From Streptomyces sp. SID4985 (GTDB lineage: Bacteria; Actinomycetota; Actinomycetes; Streptomycetales; Streptomycetaceae), in NCBI RefSeq assembly GCF_009863025.1, contig NZ_WWIR01000441.1, positions 1 to 35,776 of the forward strand: DNA of 35,776 bases, read 5' to 3'. Positions 24,760 to 32,324 of this stretch are shown in pieces. Positions within the stretch are counted from its first letter, which is position 1. Each line of letters opens with the position of its first letter. The position numbers were made by a program, and so were the translations under genes. The notes under the pieces were generated by a model, which saw nothing but the letters and a program-made list of their open reading frames with translations, was not told the origin of the DNA and made no database searches.

Positions 24760-24782
24760 TTGTCAGTGGCTCCCCCTAGCCT
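24760..24782 (+). promoter_or_regulatory. RecA-independent DNA-damage promoter of uvrA
   Basis: TTGTCAGTGGC (24760-24770), 6 nt, TAGCCT (24777-24782). This matches the extended motif TTGTCAGTGGC-N6-TAGggT described for Streptomyces recA and other actinomycete repair genes. The start codon is 56 nt further on, so, unlike uvrB and uvrC, the uvrA mRNA has a leader of about 50 nt. Confidence 0.88.
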
Positions 24783-24838
24783 GGAAGAGCACGGGGGCCC
24801 CGCCCCTGTCACTTCTCTCAAGAAAGGTGCGGACCGGC

Positions 24839-27800
24839 GTGGCCGACCGTCTCATCGTCCGTGGCGCGCGCGAGCACAACCTGAAGAATGTCTCGCTCGA
24901 CCTGCCGCGTGACGCACTCATCGTCTTCACGGGCCTGTCCGGGTCGGGCAAGTCCTCCCTGGCCTTCGACACGATCTTCGCCGAGGGCCAGCGCCGCTAC
25001 GTGGAGTCGCTCTCCTCGTACGCCCGGCAGTTCCTCGGCCAGATGGACAAGCCGGACGTCGACTTCATCGAGGGCCTCTCCCCGGCCGTCTCCATCGACC
25101 AGAAGTCGACCTCCCGCAACCCTCGCTCCACGGTCGGCACCATCACCGAGGTCTACGACTACCTGCGCCTGCTCTTCGCGCGCGTGGGCAAGCCGCACTG
25201 CCCCGAATGCGGCCGTCCGATCGCGCGCCAGTCGCCGCAGGCCATCGTGGACAAGGTCCTGGAGCTGCCCGAGGGCAGCCGCTTCCAGGTCCTCTCCCCG
25301 CTGGTGCGCGAGCGCAAGGGCGAGTTCGTGGACCTCTTCGCCGAGCTCCAGACCAAGGGCTACTCCCGCGCGCGGGTGGACGGCGAGACCATCCAGCTCT
25401 CCGAGCCGCCGACCCTGAAGAAGCAGGAGAAGCACACCATCGAGGTGGTCGTCGACCGCCTCACGGTGAAGGACTCCGCCAAGCGCCGTCTCACCGACTC
25501 CGTGGAGACCGCCCTCGGGCTGTCCGGCGGCATGGTCGTGCTCGACTTCGTGGACCTCCCCGAGGACGACCCCGAGCGCGAGCGCATGTACTCGGAGCAT
25601 CTGTACTGCGCGTACGACGACCTCTCCTTCGAGGAGCTGGAGCCCCGCTCCTTCTCCTTCAACTCGCCGTTCGGCGCCTGCCCCGAGTGCACCGGCATCG
25701 GCACCCGCATGGAGGTCGACCCGGAGCTGATCGTCCCGGACGAGGAGAAGTCCCTCGACGAGGGCGCGATCCACCCCTGGTCGCACGGCCACACCAAGGA
25801 CTACTTCGGCCGCCTGGTCGGCGCCCTCGCGGAGGCGCTCGGCTTCCGCACCGACATCCCGTTCGCCGGACTGCCGCAGCGCGCCAAGAAGGCCCTGCTG
25901 TACGGCCACAAGACCCAGATCGAGGTGCGCTACCGCAACCGGTACGGCCGCGAGCGGCGCTACACCACGCCCTTCGAGGGCGCCGTGCCCTTCGTGAAGC
26001 GGCGGCACAGCGAGGCCGAGAGCGACTCCAGCCGTGAGCGCTTCGAGGGCTACATGCGCGAGGTGCCCTGCCCCTCCTGCGAGGGCACGCGACTGAAGCC
26101 GATCGTCCTCGCGGTCACGATCATGGGGAAGTCGATCGCCGAGGTCTCCGGCATGTCGATCAGCGACTGCGCGGACTTCCTGGGCGAGCTGAAGCTGAAC
26201 GCCCGCGACAAGAAGATCGCGGAGCGGGTGCTGAAGGAGGTCAACGAGCGGCTGCGGTTCCTGGTCGACGTCGGCCTGGACTACCTCTCGCTCAACCGCG
26301 CGGCGGGCACCCTCTCCGGCGGCGAGGCCCAGCGCATCCGCCTGGCCACGCAGATCGGCTCCGGTCTGGTCGGCGTGCTCTACGTCCTGGACGAGCCGTC
26401 CATCGGCCTGCACCAGCGGGACAATCACCGGCTGATCGAGACCCTGGTCCGGCTGCGCGACATGGGTAACACGCTCATCGTGGTCGAGCACGACGAGGAC
26501 ACCATCAAGGTCGCCGACTGGATCGTGGACATCGGCCCCGGCGCCGGTGAGCACGGCGGCAAGGTCGTGCACAGCGGTGACCTCAAGGAGCTGCTCGCCA
26601 ACACCGAGTCGCAGACCGGGCAGTACCTCTCGGGCCGCAAGGCCATCCCGCTCCCGGACATCCGCCGCCCGATCGACCCGGGCCGGCAGCTCGTCGTGCG
26701 CGGCGCCCGCGAGAACAACCTGCGGGACATCGACGTGGCCTTCCCGCTGGGCGTGTTCACGGCCGTCACGGGCGTGTCCGGCTCGGGCAAGTCCACGCTG
26801 GTCAACGACATCCTCTACACCCACCTGGCCCGTGAGCTGAACGGCGCGCGCAACGTCCCCGGACGGCACACGCGCGTGGACGGCGACGACCTGGTGGACA
26901 AGGTCGTGCACGTCGACCAGTCGCCCATCGGCCGCACCCCCCGATCCAACCCGGCGACGTACACCGGCGTCTTCGACCACGTCCGCAGACTCTTCGCGGA
27001 GACCACCGAGGCGAAGGTCCGGGGCTACCTGCCCGGCCGCTTCTCCTTCAACGTCAAGGGCGGCCGCTGCGAGAACTGCGCGGGCGACGGCACGATCAAG
27101 ATCGAGATGAACTTCCTCCCGGACGTGTACGTCCCGTGCGAGGTCTGCCACGGCGCCCGGTACAACCGGGAGACCCTGGAGGTCCACTACAAGGGCAAGT
27201 CCATCGCCGACGTGCTGAACATGCCGATCGAGGAGGCGACGGAGTTCTTCGAGGCCGTCCCCGCGATCTCCCGGCATCTGCGCACCCTGAAGGACGTCGG
27301 CCTCGGCTACGTCCGGCTGGGACAGTCCGCCACCACCCTGTCCGGCGGTGAGGCACAGCGCGTCAAGCTCGCCAGCGAGCTCCAGAAGCGCTCCACCGGC
27401 CGCACGGTCTACGTTCTGGACGAGCCGACCACCGGTCTGCACTTCGAGGACATCAGCAAGCTCCTGAAGGTGCTCTCCGGCCTGGTGGACAAGGGCAACT
27501 CGGTCATCGTCATCGAGCACAACCTCGATGTGATCAAGACCGCCGACTGGCTCATCGACATGGGTCCGGAGGGCGGCGCCGGAGGCGGCATCGTGGTCGC
27601 CGAGGGCACGCCCGAGGAGGTCGCGGCGGTTCCGGCCAGCCACACCGGCAAGTTCCTGCGCGAGGTTCTGGGCGCCGACCGGGTCAGCGACGCGGAGCCG
27701 GTCAAGAAGCGCGCCACGACGGCACGCAAGACGGCCAAGACGGTGGCCGCGAAGAAGACCACGACCGCCAGGACGGCGACCGCCAAGGTCGACAGCACCG

Positions 27801-27913
27801 CCACCAAGAAGGCCGCCGCGGCCAAGAAGACCACGGCTGCGACGAAGAAGGCGGCGGCTGCGAAGAAGACGACGGTGGCTGCGAAGAAGACGACGCGGGC
27901 CCGCAAGGCCTGA
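24839..27913 (+). CDS. uvrA: UvrABC excinuclease subunit A
   Basis: A 1024-residue damage-scanning ATPase. Two ABC-type modules are seen: Walker A GLSGSGKS (~32-39) and GVSGSGKS in the second half, and signatures [12 protein letters not shown] and [12 protein letters not shown], each followed by LDEPS/T. Zinc-finger cysteines occur in [22 protein letters not shown] and CENCAGDG...CEVCHG. Residues ~953-1024 are an added tail of Lys, Ala and Thr (repeated AAKKTT / [11 protein letters not shown]), like histone H1 or a HupS-type tail, likely to hold DNA. GTG 24839 gives the conserved [15 protein letters not shown] start, with AAAGG ~11 nt upstream. A strong terminator follows. Confidence 0.96.
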   Translation: MADRLIVRGAREHNLKNVSLDLPRDALIVFTGLSGSGKSSLAFDTIFAEGQRRYVESLSSYARQFLGQMDKPDVDFIEGLSPAVSIDQKSTSRNPRSTVGTITEVYDYLRLLFARVGKPHCPECGRPIARQSPQAIVDKVLELPEGSRFQVLSPLVRERKGEFVDLFAELQTKGYSRARVDGETIQLSEPPTLKKQEKHTIEVVVDRLTVKDSAKRRLTDSVETALGLSGGMVVLDFVDLPEDDPERERMYSEHLYCAYDDLSFEELEPRSFSFNSPFGACPECTGIGTRMEVDPELIVPDEEKSLDEGAIHPWSHGHTKDYFGRLVGALAEALGFRTDIPFAGLPQRAKKALLYGHKTQIEVRYRNRYGRERRYTTPFEGAVPFVKRRHSEAESDSSRERFEGYMREVPCPSCEGTRLKPIVLAVTIMGKSIAEVSGMSISDCADFLGELKLNARDKKIAERVLKEVNERLRFLVDVGLDYLSLNRAAGTLSGGEAQRIRLATQIGSGLVGVLYVLDEPSIGLHQRDNHRLIETLVRLRDMGNTLIVVEHDEDTIKVADWIVDIGPGAGEHGGKVVHSGDLKELLANTESQTGQYLSGRKAIPLPDIRRPIDPGRQLVVRGARENNLRDIDVAFPLGVFTAVTGVSGSGKSTLVNDILYTHLARELNGARNVPGRHTRVDGDDLVDKVVHVDQSPIGRTPRSNPATYTGVFDHVRRLFAETTEAKVRGYLPGRFSFNVKGGRCENCAGDGTIKIEMNFLPDVYVPCEVCHGARYNRETLEVHYKGKSIADVLNMPIEEATEFFEAVPAISRHLRTLKDVGLGYVRLGQSATTLSGGEAQRVKLASELQKRSTGRTVYVLDEPTTGLHFEDISKLLKVLSGLVDKGNSVIVIEHNLDVIKTADWLIDMGPEGGAGGGIVVAEGTPEEVAAVPASHTGKFLREVLGADRVSDAEPVKKRATTARKTAKTVAAKKTTTARTATAKVDSTATKKAAAAKKTTAATKKAAAAKKTTVAAKKTTRARKA

Positions 27914-27923
27914 CGTCTGTCGG

Positions 27924-27977
27924 CTGACGATTCGTCAGAAAGTGGTGCCTCCGGGGAACTTTCCCGGGGGCACCACT
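27924..27977. terminator. Bidirectional terminator between uvrA and pfkB
   Basis: The long dyad AGTGGTGCC-TCCGGGGAA (27941-27958) with TTCCCGGGGGCACCACT (27961-27977) gives about 17 pairs with one wobble and one bulge and a 2-nt loop. A smaller palindrome, CTGACGA-T-TCGTCAG (27924-27938), precedes it. It sits between two convergent genes, 11 nt after uvrA and 44 nt from the pfkB stop, so it can serve both. Confidence 0.8.
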
Positions 27978-28020
27978 CGCTCCACCGTCAGACATCCGGG
28001 CCGCACGGCCCGGGACCGGG

Positions 28021-28932
28021 TCACCAGCCACCCAGCTCCGCCGCGTACGGCGGCTCCGCCCCCGCCCGGGAGCAGGTGAGCGCCGCGGCGCGGGCGGCGA
28101 AGCGCAGCAGCCGGTGCCAGCCGTCGGCGCCGAGCCCGGCCAGCGCCCGCGCGGACAGCGCGTCCTGGGCCGAAAGACCGTGCAGCAGGGCCGCGTTCAC
28201 GGTGTCACCGGCACCGATGGTGTCCACGACGTCGACCTTCTCACCGGGCACGGAGTACTCCGCGCCGTCCCGAGTGAAGACGGTGAGGCCGTCGCCGCCC
28301 CGGGTGAGCACGACGGCCGACGGACCGGCGGCCAGCCACCCGGCCGGGCTGCCGCCGAGCCACGCCGCGTCCTCCTCGGACAGCTTCAGCAGCGTCACCG
28401 AGGGCAGCCAGGCGCGGAAGCGGGCCCGGTAGGCGTCCGCGTCCGGGATCAGCCCCGCGCGGATGTTGGGGTCGAGCGCGGTGAACAGCCCCTGGCCGGC
28501 GGCGGTCCGCATCAGCTCCGAGTACGCGCTCGCCCCGGGCTCCAGGACGAGCGAGCAGGTGCCGAAGGACACCGCGCGGGTACCGGCGGGGAGTTCGGGC
28601 GGGGCGGTGAACAGGCGGTCGGCGGTGCCCTGCACGTAGAAGGAGTAGGCGGCCGAGCCGTCGGAGTCGATCGTGGCCACCGCCAGAGTGGTGGGCTCCG
28701 GACCGCGTTGCACCCCGGACACGTCCACGCCCGCCTGCCGCAGCCCGTCGAGCAGGGCCTCCCCGAAGGCGTCGTGCGAGGTGCGGGAAGCGAAGGCGGT
28801 GGGGGAGCCCAGGCGGCCGAGGGCCACGGCCGTGTTGTACGGGCCGCCGCCGAGCGCGGGCTTGAGGCCGGCCAGGGCGCCGGGGCCCTGCGGTACCAGG
28901 TCGATCAGTGCCTCACCGGCGACGACGATCAC
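28021..28932 (-). CDS. PfkB-family sugar kinase (fructokinase/ribokinase type)
   Basis: A 303-residue PfkB kinase starting VIVVAGEALIDLVPQ. It has the sugar-site motif GGGPYNTAVALGRLG, the family signature 1 region, LSEEDAAWLG, and the catalytic DTIGAGDTVNAALL. The GEALIDLVP start and ALGGGPYNTA block point to a fructokinase-like member, but the sugar is not certain. GTG 28932 overlaps the stop of lacI (GTGA) and is preceded by AAGGGA 9 nt upstream. The LacI regulator and kinase thus form one operon; no sugar transporter or hydrolase is next to it. Confidence 0.9.
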   Translation of the reverse strand: MIVVAGEALIDLVPQGPGALAGLKPALGGGPYNTAVALGRLGSPTAFASRTSHDAFGEALLDGLRQAGVDVSGVQRGPEPTTLAVATIDSDGSAAYSFYVQGTADRLFTAPPELPAGTRAVSFGTCSLVLEPGASAYSELMRTAAGQGLFTALDPNIRAGLIPDADAYRARFRAWLPSVTLLKLSEEDAAWLGGSPAGWLAAGPSAVVLTRGGDGLTVFTRDGAEYSVPGEKVDVVDTIGAGDTVNAALLHGLSAQDALSARALAGLGADGWHRLLRFAARAAALTCSRAGAEPPYAAELGGW

Positions 28933-30146
28933 GTGGTGGTTCCCTTCTCGGACTGCGCGGATGCTTCCGTGTTCACCCCGGCGGGGCGCGCGTCGTTCTC
29001 CCCGGCCGGGTGCGTGCCGTTGCCCTCGGCCCCGCCGCGCACCTCCTCCGGGCATCCGCAGGAGGTGCGGTGGACGAAGGCGCAGGGCAGCCGGACGGTC
29101 CTGGTCGGCCGGTCCGGCGCGGCCAGGCGGTCGAGCAGCACCTGTACGGCCCGGGCGCCCATCTCGCGGCTGGGCTGCGCGACGGCGGTGAGCCGGGGCG
29201 AGAAGAGGTCGGCCCAGGCGAAGTCGTCGAAGGAGCACAGGGCGATGTCGCCCGGCACGCTCAGCCCCCGCTCGCGCAGGGCGCGCAGGGTGCCGATGGT
29301 CATCGCGTTGTTGGCGGTGACGAGGGCCGTGGGCGCGGCGGGCCGGGAGAGCAGGTCGGCCGTCGCGCGCTCGGCGGCGGCCGACTCGGAACTGCCGGAC
29401 ACGACCAGGTCCGCGTCGTAGGGGAGCCCGGCGGCGGCCAGGCCCCGGCGGTAGCCGGTGATCCGCTCGCTGGTGGTGCTCAGGCCGGGCAGCCCGGCGA
29501 TCAGACCGATGCGGCGGTGGCCGAGACCGGCGAGATGGGTGACCAGTCCGGCCATCGGCTCGCTGTTCTCCGCGCAGACCTGATCGAAACCGCCCGCATG
29601 TGACGTGAGTTGACCCTCGCGGCCGGGTCCGGCGGGTCTCTCGGCCACCTCGCCGTCGCCCTCGCCGCTGCCGCTGTCACTGTCATCGTCGTCGTCCCGC
29701 GTGATCACACGGTCCAGGAACACCGTCGGCACGGCCTGGCGGCGGAGGTAGGCCACCAGCTCGTCCGGCCGGGCCGAGGGGGCGACGATCATGCCGTCCA
29801 CCCGGCGCTCGTGCAGCAGTTGTACGACCTTCAGCTCGTGCTCGGGGTCGTCGTGCGGGTCGGCGATGAGAAGGCTGTAGCCCTCCGCGAGGGCGGCGGC
29901 CTCGACGCCCTGGAGGATCTCGGTGAAGTACGGATTGCTGATCGCGGACACCGCGAGCCCTATGGACCGGGTGCGGGAGGTCACCAGGGAGCGCGCGAGG
30001 GTGTTCGGGGTGTAGCCGAGGGCGTCCACCGCGTCCAGGACGGCCTGACGGGTGTGGGGCAGGACCGGGCGCGTGTCGTTGAGCACGTGGGACACGGTCG
30101 CCACGGAGACTCCGGCGCGCCGGGCGACGTCGGCCATGGTGGGCAT
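28929..30146 (-). CDS. LacI-family transcriptional regulator
   Basis: A 405-residue repressor. The N-terminal helix-turn-helix is MADVARRAGVSVATVSHVLNDTR, with the hinge helix YTPNTLARSLVTSRT; the periplasmic-binding-like sensor domain follows (IGLAVSAISNPYFTEILQGVE; TALVTANNAMTIGTLRAL; IALCSFDDFAWADLFSP). Two oddities are a low-complexity insert at ~151-185 (five Asp, then Ser/Gly/Glu) in the sensor domain and a polar tail of ~40 residues after HRTSCGC. ATG 30146 has GGAGGG upstream. It probably binds the palindromes at 30302-30321 and controls itself plus the kinase in response to a sugar. Confidence 0.92.
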   Translation of the reverse strand: MPTMADVARRAGVSVATVSHVLNDTRPVLPHTRQAVLDAVDALGYTPNTLARSLVTSRTRSIGLAVSAISNPYFTEILQGVEAAALAEGYSLLIADPHDDPEHELKVVQLLHERRVDGMIVAPSARPDELVAYLRRQAVPTVFLDRVITRDDDDDSDSGSGEGDGEVAERPAGPGREGQLTSHAGGFDQVCAENSEPMAGLVTHLAGLGHRRIGLIAGLPGLSTTSERITGYRRGLAAAGLPYDADLVVSGSSESAAAERATADLLSRPAAPTALVTANNAMTIGTLRALRERGLSVPGDIALCSFDDFAWADLFSPRLTAVAQPSREMGARAVQVLLDRLAAPDRPTRTVRLPCAFVHRTSCGCPEEVRGGAEGNGTHPAGENDARPAGVNTEASAQSEKGTTT

Positions 30147-30301
30147 CGCGGTTCCCTCCCCGGGGTGTCCGCCGGGGGCACGGGTGAGCCCTCCTGGCTG
30201 AGGACGGACCGTCGGTGGTCCGTACCCGTGGCGAACACCCGGCGCGACCGGCCGAGAGCTCTCCGGGCGGGAAGGTATCCCATCCACCACCCAGCCGTAA
30301 A

Positions 30302-30321
30302 CGCTTGCGCAAGCGCTTGCG
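30302..30321. promoter_or_regulatory. Probable LacI operator (two overlapping palindromes)
   Basis: CGCTTGCGCAAGCG (30302-30315) and CGCAAGCGCTTGCG (30308-30321) are both perfect 14-bp palindromes that share eight bases. Their CG-centred, GCAAGCG/CGCTTGC half-sites are typical of LacI-family operators. They lie in the 321-nt gap between lacI and the divergent Rieske gene, about 155 nt from lacI and 147 nt from the Rieske start. The rest of the gap shows no gene. Confidence 0.7.
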
Positions 30322-30467
30322 AGCGGGAGATGCGGCTGCCCGTCCGGACTCGCCGGTGCTCCCCGCTCCGGAGCCGTCCCGGCGTCGCCCCGGTGGCCCC
30401 GCCCCGGGTCGGTCCGCTCTGCCCGGGTATCGTCGGGCCGCACACCGTCTGACCTGTGGAGAGCCTG

Positions 30468-30890
30468 ATGCCGGCCCAGCCGTCCGCGAGCCGTCGTACC
30501 GTCCTTCGAGGGGCCGCCGTGGCCCCGGTCGCCGGGCTCGGCCTGGCCGCCTGCGCGGCGCCGGGCGGTTCTCCCGCGCCGACCCCGACCGCCCCCGTCG
30601 ACCTCGGCGCGGAGAGCGAGCTGGCCAAGGGCGGGGCCAAGCTCTACCGGGACCACAACGTGGTCGTCAGCAGGGGTGCCGACGGCGCCCTGAAGGCGTA
30701 CAGCACGATCTGCACGCACGCGGGCTGCGCGATCAACAAGCTCCAGGGCACGACCCTGACCTGCCCCTGCCACGGCAGCGAGTTCGACGCCGCGACCGGC
30801 AAGGTGCTCGCGGCCCCGGCCACCGTGCCGCTGAACGAACTGCCGGTGAAGGTCTCGGCGGGCCGGATCGTCGCGGGCCCCGAAGCCTGA
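30468..30890 (+). CDS. Rieske [2Fe-2S] lipoprotein with Tat signal
   Basis: A 140-residue exported Rieske protein. The N-terminus has twin arginines (SRRTVLRGAA, Arg9-Arg10) followed by a lipobox LAAC (Cys29), so it should be folded inside, sent by the Tat pathway and anchored as a lipoprotein. Cluster motifs are CTHAGC (Cys82, His84) and CPCHGS (Cys99, His102), with Cys87 and Cys101 as the usual disulfide. It is an electron carrier outside the membrane; no partner oxidase is next to it. ATG 30468 has GGAG 6 nt upstream. Confidence 0.92.
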   Translation: MPAQPSASRRTVLRGAAVAPVAGLGLAACAAPGGSPAPTPTAPVDLGAESELAKGGAKLYRDHNVVVSRGADGALKAYSTICTHAGCAINKLQGTTLTCPCHGSEFDAATGKVLAAPATVPLNELPVKVSAGRIVAGPEA

Positions 30891-30925
30891 CCCCCGCCCC
30901 GGTCGGCGGGACCGGACCCGGCCGA

Positions 30926-30957
30926 GCCTGCGCCGCTCCTTAAGCCTGCGCCGCTCC
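30926..30957. repeat. 14-bp direct repeat across a stop codon
   Basis: GCCTGCGCCGCTCC occurs at 30926-30939 and 30944-30957, separated by 4 nt that include most of the TAA (minus strand, 30940-30942) of the XRE-type gene. The C-terminal codons of that gene are thus duplicated just beyond its stop. Confidence 0.7.
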
Positions 30958-31938
30958 CTCCGCCGGACCTGCCGTCGGCCCCTCCCACTCCCAGGCGATC
31001 CCCACCATCCCCGGCCGGACCCGGGGCTCGACCACGTGGACGCTGCGGTACGGGTGGGTCACCGGCAGCTCGACGCGGCCGCCGCGCGGAGCTGCCGGGG
31101 AGACCTGGCTGAAGCGGTGGCAGCGCACCGGCAGCGTGGGGCTGTCGAAACGGACCTGGAGCGCGTACTGGCCGCCCAGCGCGCCGAACCGGTGCACGTA
31201 CTCGTGCGAGACCCCGCCCGTGCCGTCGGCCACGCCGTACCGGAACAGGAAGGTGTCGCCCCGGCGCAGCGGAGTGCCAAAGAGCAGCTCCGCGGCCAGG
31301 ACCCCCGTGTCCCGGTCGAACAGGACACGCCCGGTGCGGCAGTTCTCCAGGGCGCGGACGGCCATGCCCCGCGGGTCGCAGCCGGGGTCGCCCTGGTGGA
31401 CGGCGACGAAGCGGTCCACGCCGTCGCGGTGGGCGCGCACGATGTGCTCGGACTCGCGGGCCGCCAGCTCGCGCCGGGTGCCGATCCGGACGCGTTCATG
31501 GTGGCCGAGGACGTGCAGGCCGCCGTCGGAGGCCCAGCCCAGCTCGGCCTGGAGGCGGCGCAGCACCCCGGAGGTCTCCAGCAGGGAGCGGTACGAGCGG
31601 GTCGCCGGGCGCCCGTGCACGGAGCGGTCACCGGACTCGGCGAGCAGCCGGATCAGGGACTCCTCCGGCAGCCGCAGGATCTCCTCCAGTGCGCGTACGG
31701 CCCGCAGCGACTCGGGGCGCTGCGGTCGGCGCGCCCCCTGCTGCCAGTAACTCAGGCTGGTCAGGCCCACCTTGACCCCGTGGCGGGTCAGATGGTGCTG
31801 CACACGCTGGAGCGGCAGCCCGCGCGCGGCGATCGCGGCGCGCAGCGCCACGTGGAAGGGGCCGCCGCGCAGGACCGTGTCCAGCTCGGGCACGTCCGGG
31901 GGAGCGGCGGCGTCCGTGTGCTCTGTGACATGCCACAT
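30940..31938 (-). CDS. XRE-type DNA-binding protein with unknown C-domain
   Basis: A 332-residue protein. Residues ~28-100 resemble an XRE-type helix-turn-helix (FHVALRAAIAARGLPLQRVQHHLTRHGVKVGLTSLSYWQQGARRP). The remaining ~220 residues, with LGHHERVRIGTRRELAARESEHIVRA and a strand-rich end (GDTFLFRYGVADGTGG; YALQVRFDSPTLPVRCHRFSQV), match no family I can name. The ATG at 31938 lies inside nested inverted repeats, which suggests self-regulation. It is divergent from uvrC and converges with the Rieske gene. Confidence 0.75.
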   Translation of the reverse strand: MWHVTEHTDAAAPPDVPELDTVLRGGPFHVALRAAIAARGLPLQRVQHHLTRHGVKVGLTSLSYWQQGARRPQRPESLRAVRALEEILRLPEESLIRLLAESGDRSVHGRPATRSYRSLLETSGVLRRLQAELGWASDGGLHVLGHHERVRIGTRRELAARESEHIVRAHRDGVDRFVAVHQGDPGCDPRGMAVRALENCRTGRVLFDRDTGVLAAELLFGTPLRRGDTFLFRYGVADGTGGVSHEYVHRFGALGGQYALQVRFDSPTLPVRCHRFSQVSPAAPRGGRVELPVTHPYRSVHVVEPRVRPGMVGIAWEWEGPTAGPAEGAAQA

Positions 31939-31966
31939 GCACAGAAGCCTTTCTGTGAGGTGTCAC
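31925..31966. promoter_or_regulatory. Nested dyads over the XRE-type gene start
   Basis: CACAGAA (31940-31946) and TTCTGTG (31951-31957) form a 7-bp dyad with a 4-nt centre; GTGACA (31925-31930) and TGTCAC (31961-31966) form an outer pair around it. The start codon (31936-31938, minus strand) lies between the left arms. It could be an operator or an mRNA hairpin hiding the start. Confidence 0.55.
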
Positions 31967-32294
31967 CTCGGCTGGTCAGACCGAGGCGCGGGGTTCTGCT
32001 GCCACCCCGTGGGGCACCGGGGCGCGAGCGCAGGCGGGCACGCTGTGCGCGTGCGCCGTGCGGGCGCCGCCCCGAGTTCCCCCGCATTGAAGCGTGTTGA
32101 CTTGGACCCGACAACACCTCGGACAGTGCGGTGGCCCACACGCCACCCCCGTACGACGCCCCGCGCGGGGCCCGTGACAGCCCCCGGGAGCGCCCTCCCG
32201 CAACGCTCCCGTCACCCCGCCGTCACCCCGTGCCCACCCGCCGGCCGGGCCGGTGCGCCGTACGGGTGCCGGCGTTGTCCACAGGCCCGACGCG
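31967..32294. other. Intergenic stretch between the XRE-type gene and uvrC
   Basis: About 330 nt without a credible gene. It contains GTGTTG (32094-32099) and CAACAC (32112-32117) as an inverted pair around a less GC-rich patch, and the GC-rich palindromic sequence CCCCGCGCGGGG near 32160. Both divergent promoters must lie here or next to it; the uvrC one is evident at the right end. Confidence 0.5.
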
Positions 32295-32317
32295 GTGTCG
32301 GTCCTCGCCAGTAGGGT
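32295..32317 (+). promoter_or_regulatory. RecA-independent DNA-damage promoter of uvrC
   Basis: GTGTCGGTC (32295-32303), 8 nt, TAGGGT (32312-32317), then 7 nt to ATG 32325. The -35-like part differs from tTGTCRgtg at the first and last positions, but the TGTCRGT core, the N8 spacer and the -10 fit. The distance to the ATG is the same as for uvrB, so a leaderless mRNA is expected. Confidence 0.7.
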
Positions 32318-32324
32318 GTGAGAC

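Noticed and set aside
24616..24838. LexA (SOS) box upstream of uvrA
   Set aside because: No GAAC-N4-GTTC palindrome is seen here, nor in the short gaps before uvrB and uvrC.
32094..32117. Shared GTGTTG/CAACAC half-sites here and at 19495-19506 as one regulon
   Set aside because: The spacing differs (12 nt against 0) and the half-sites are short; chance is likely.
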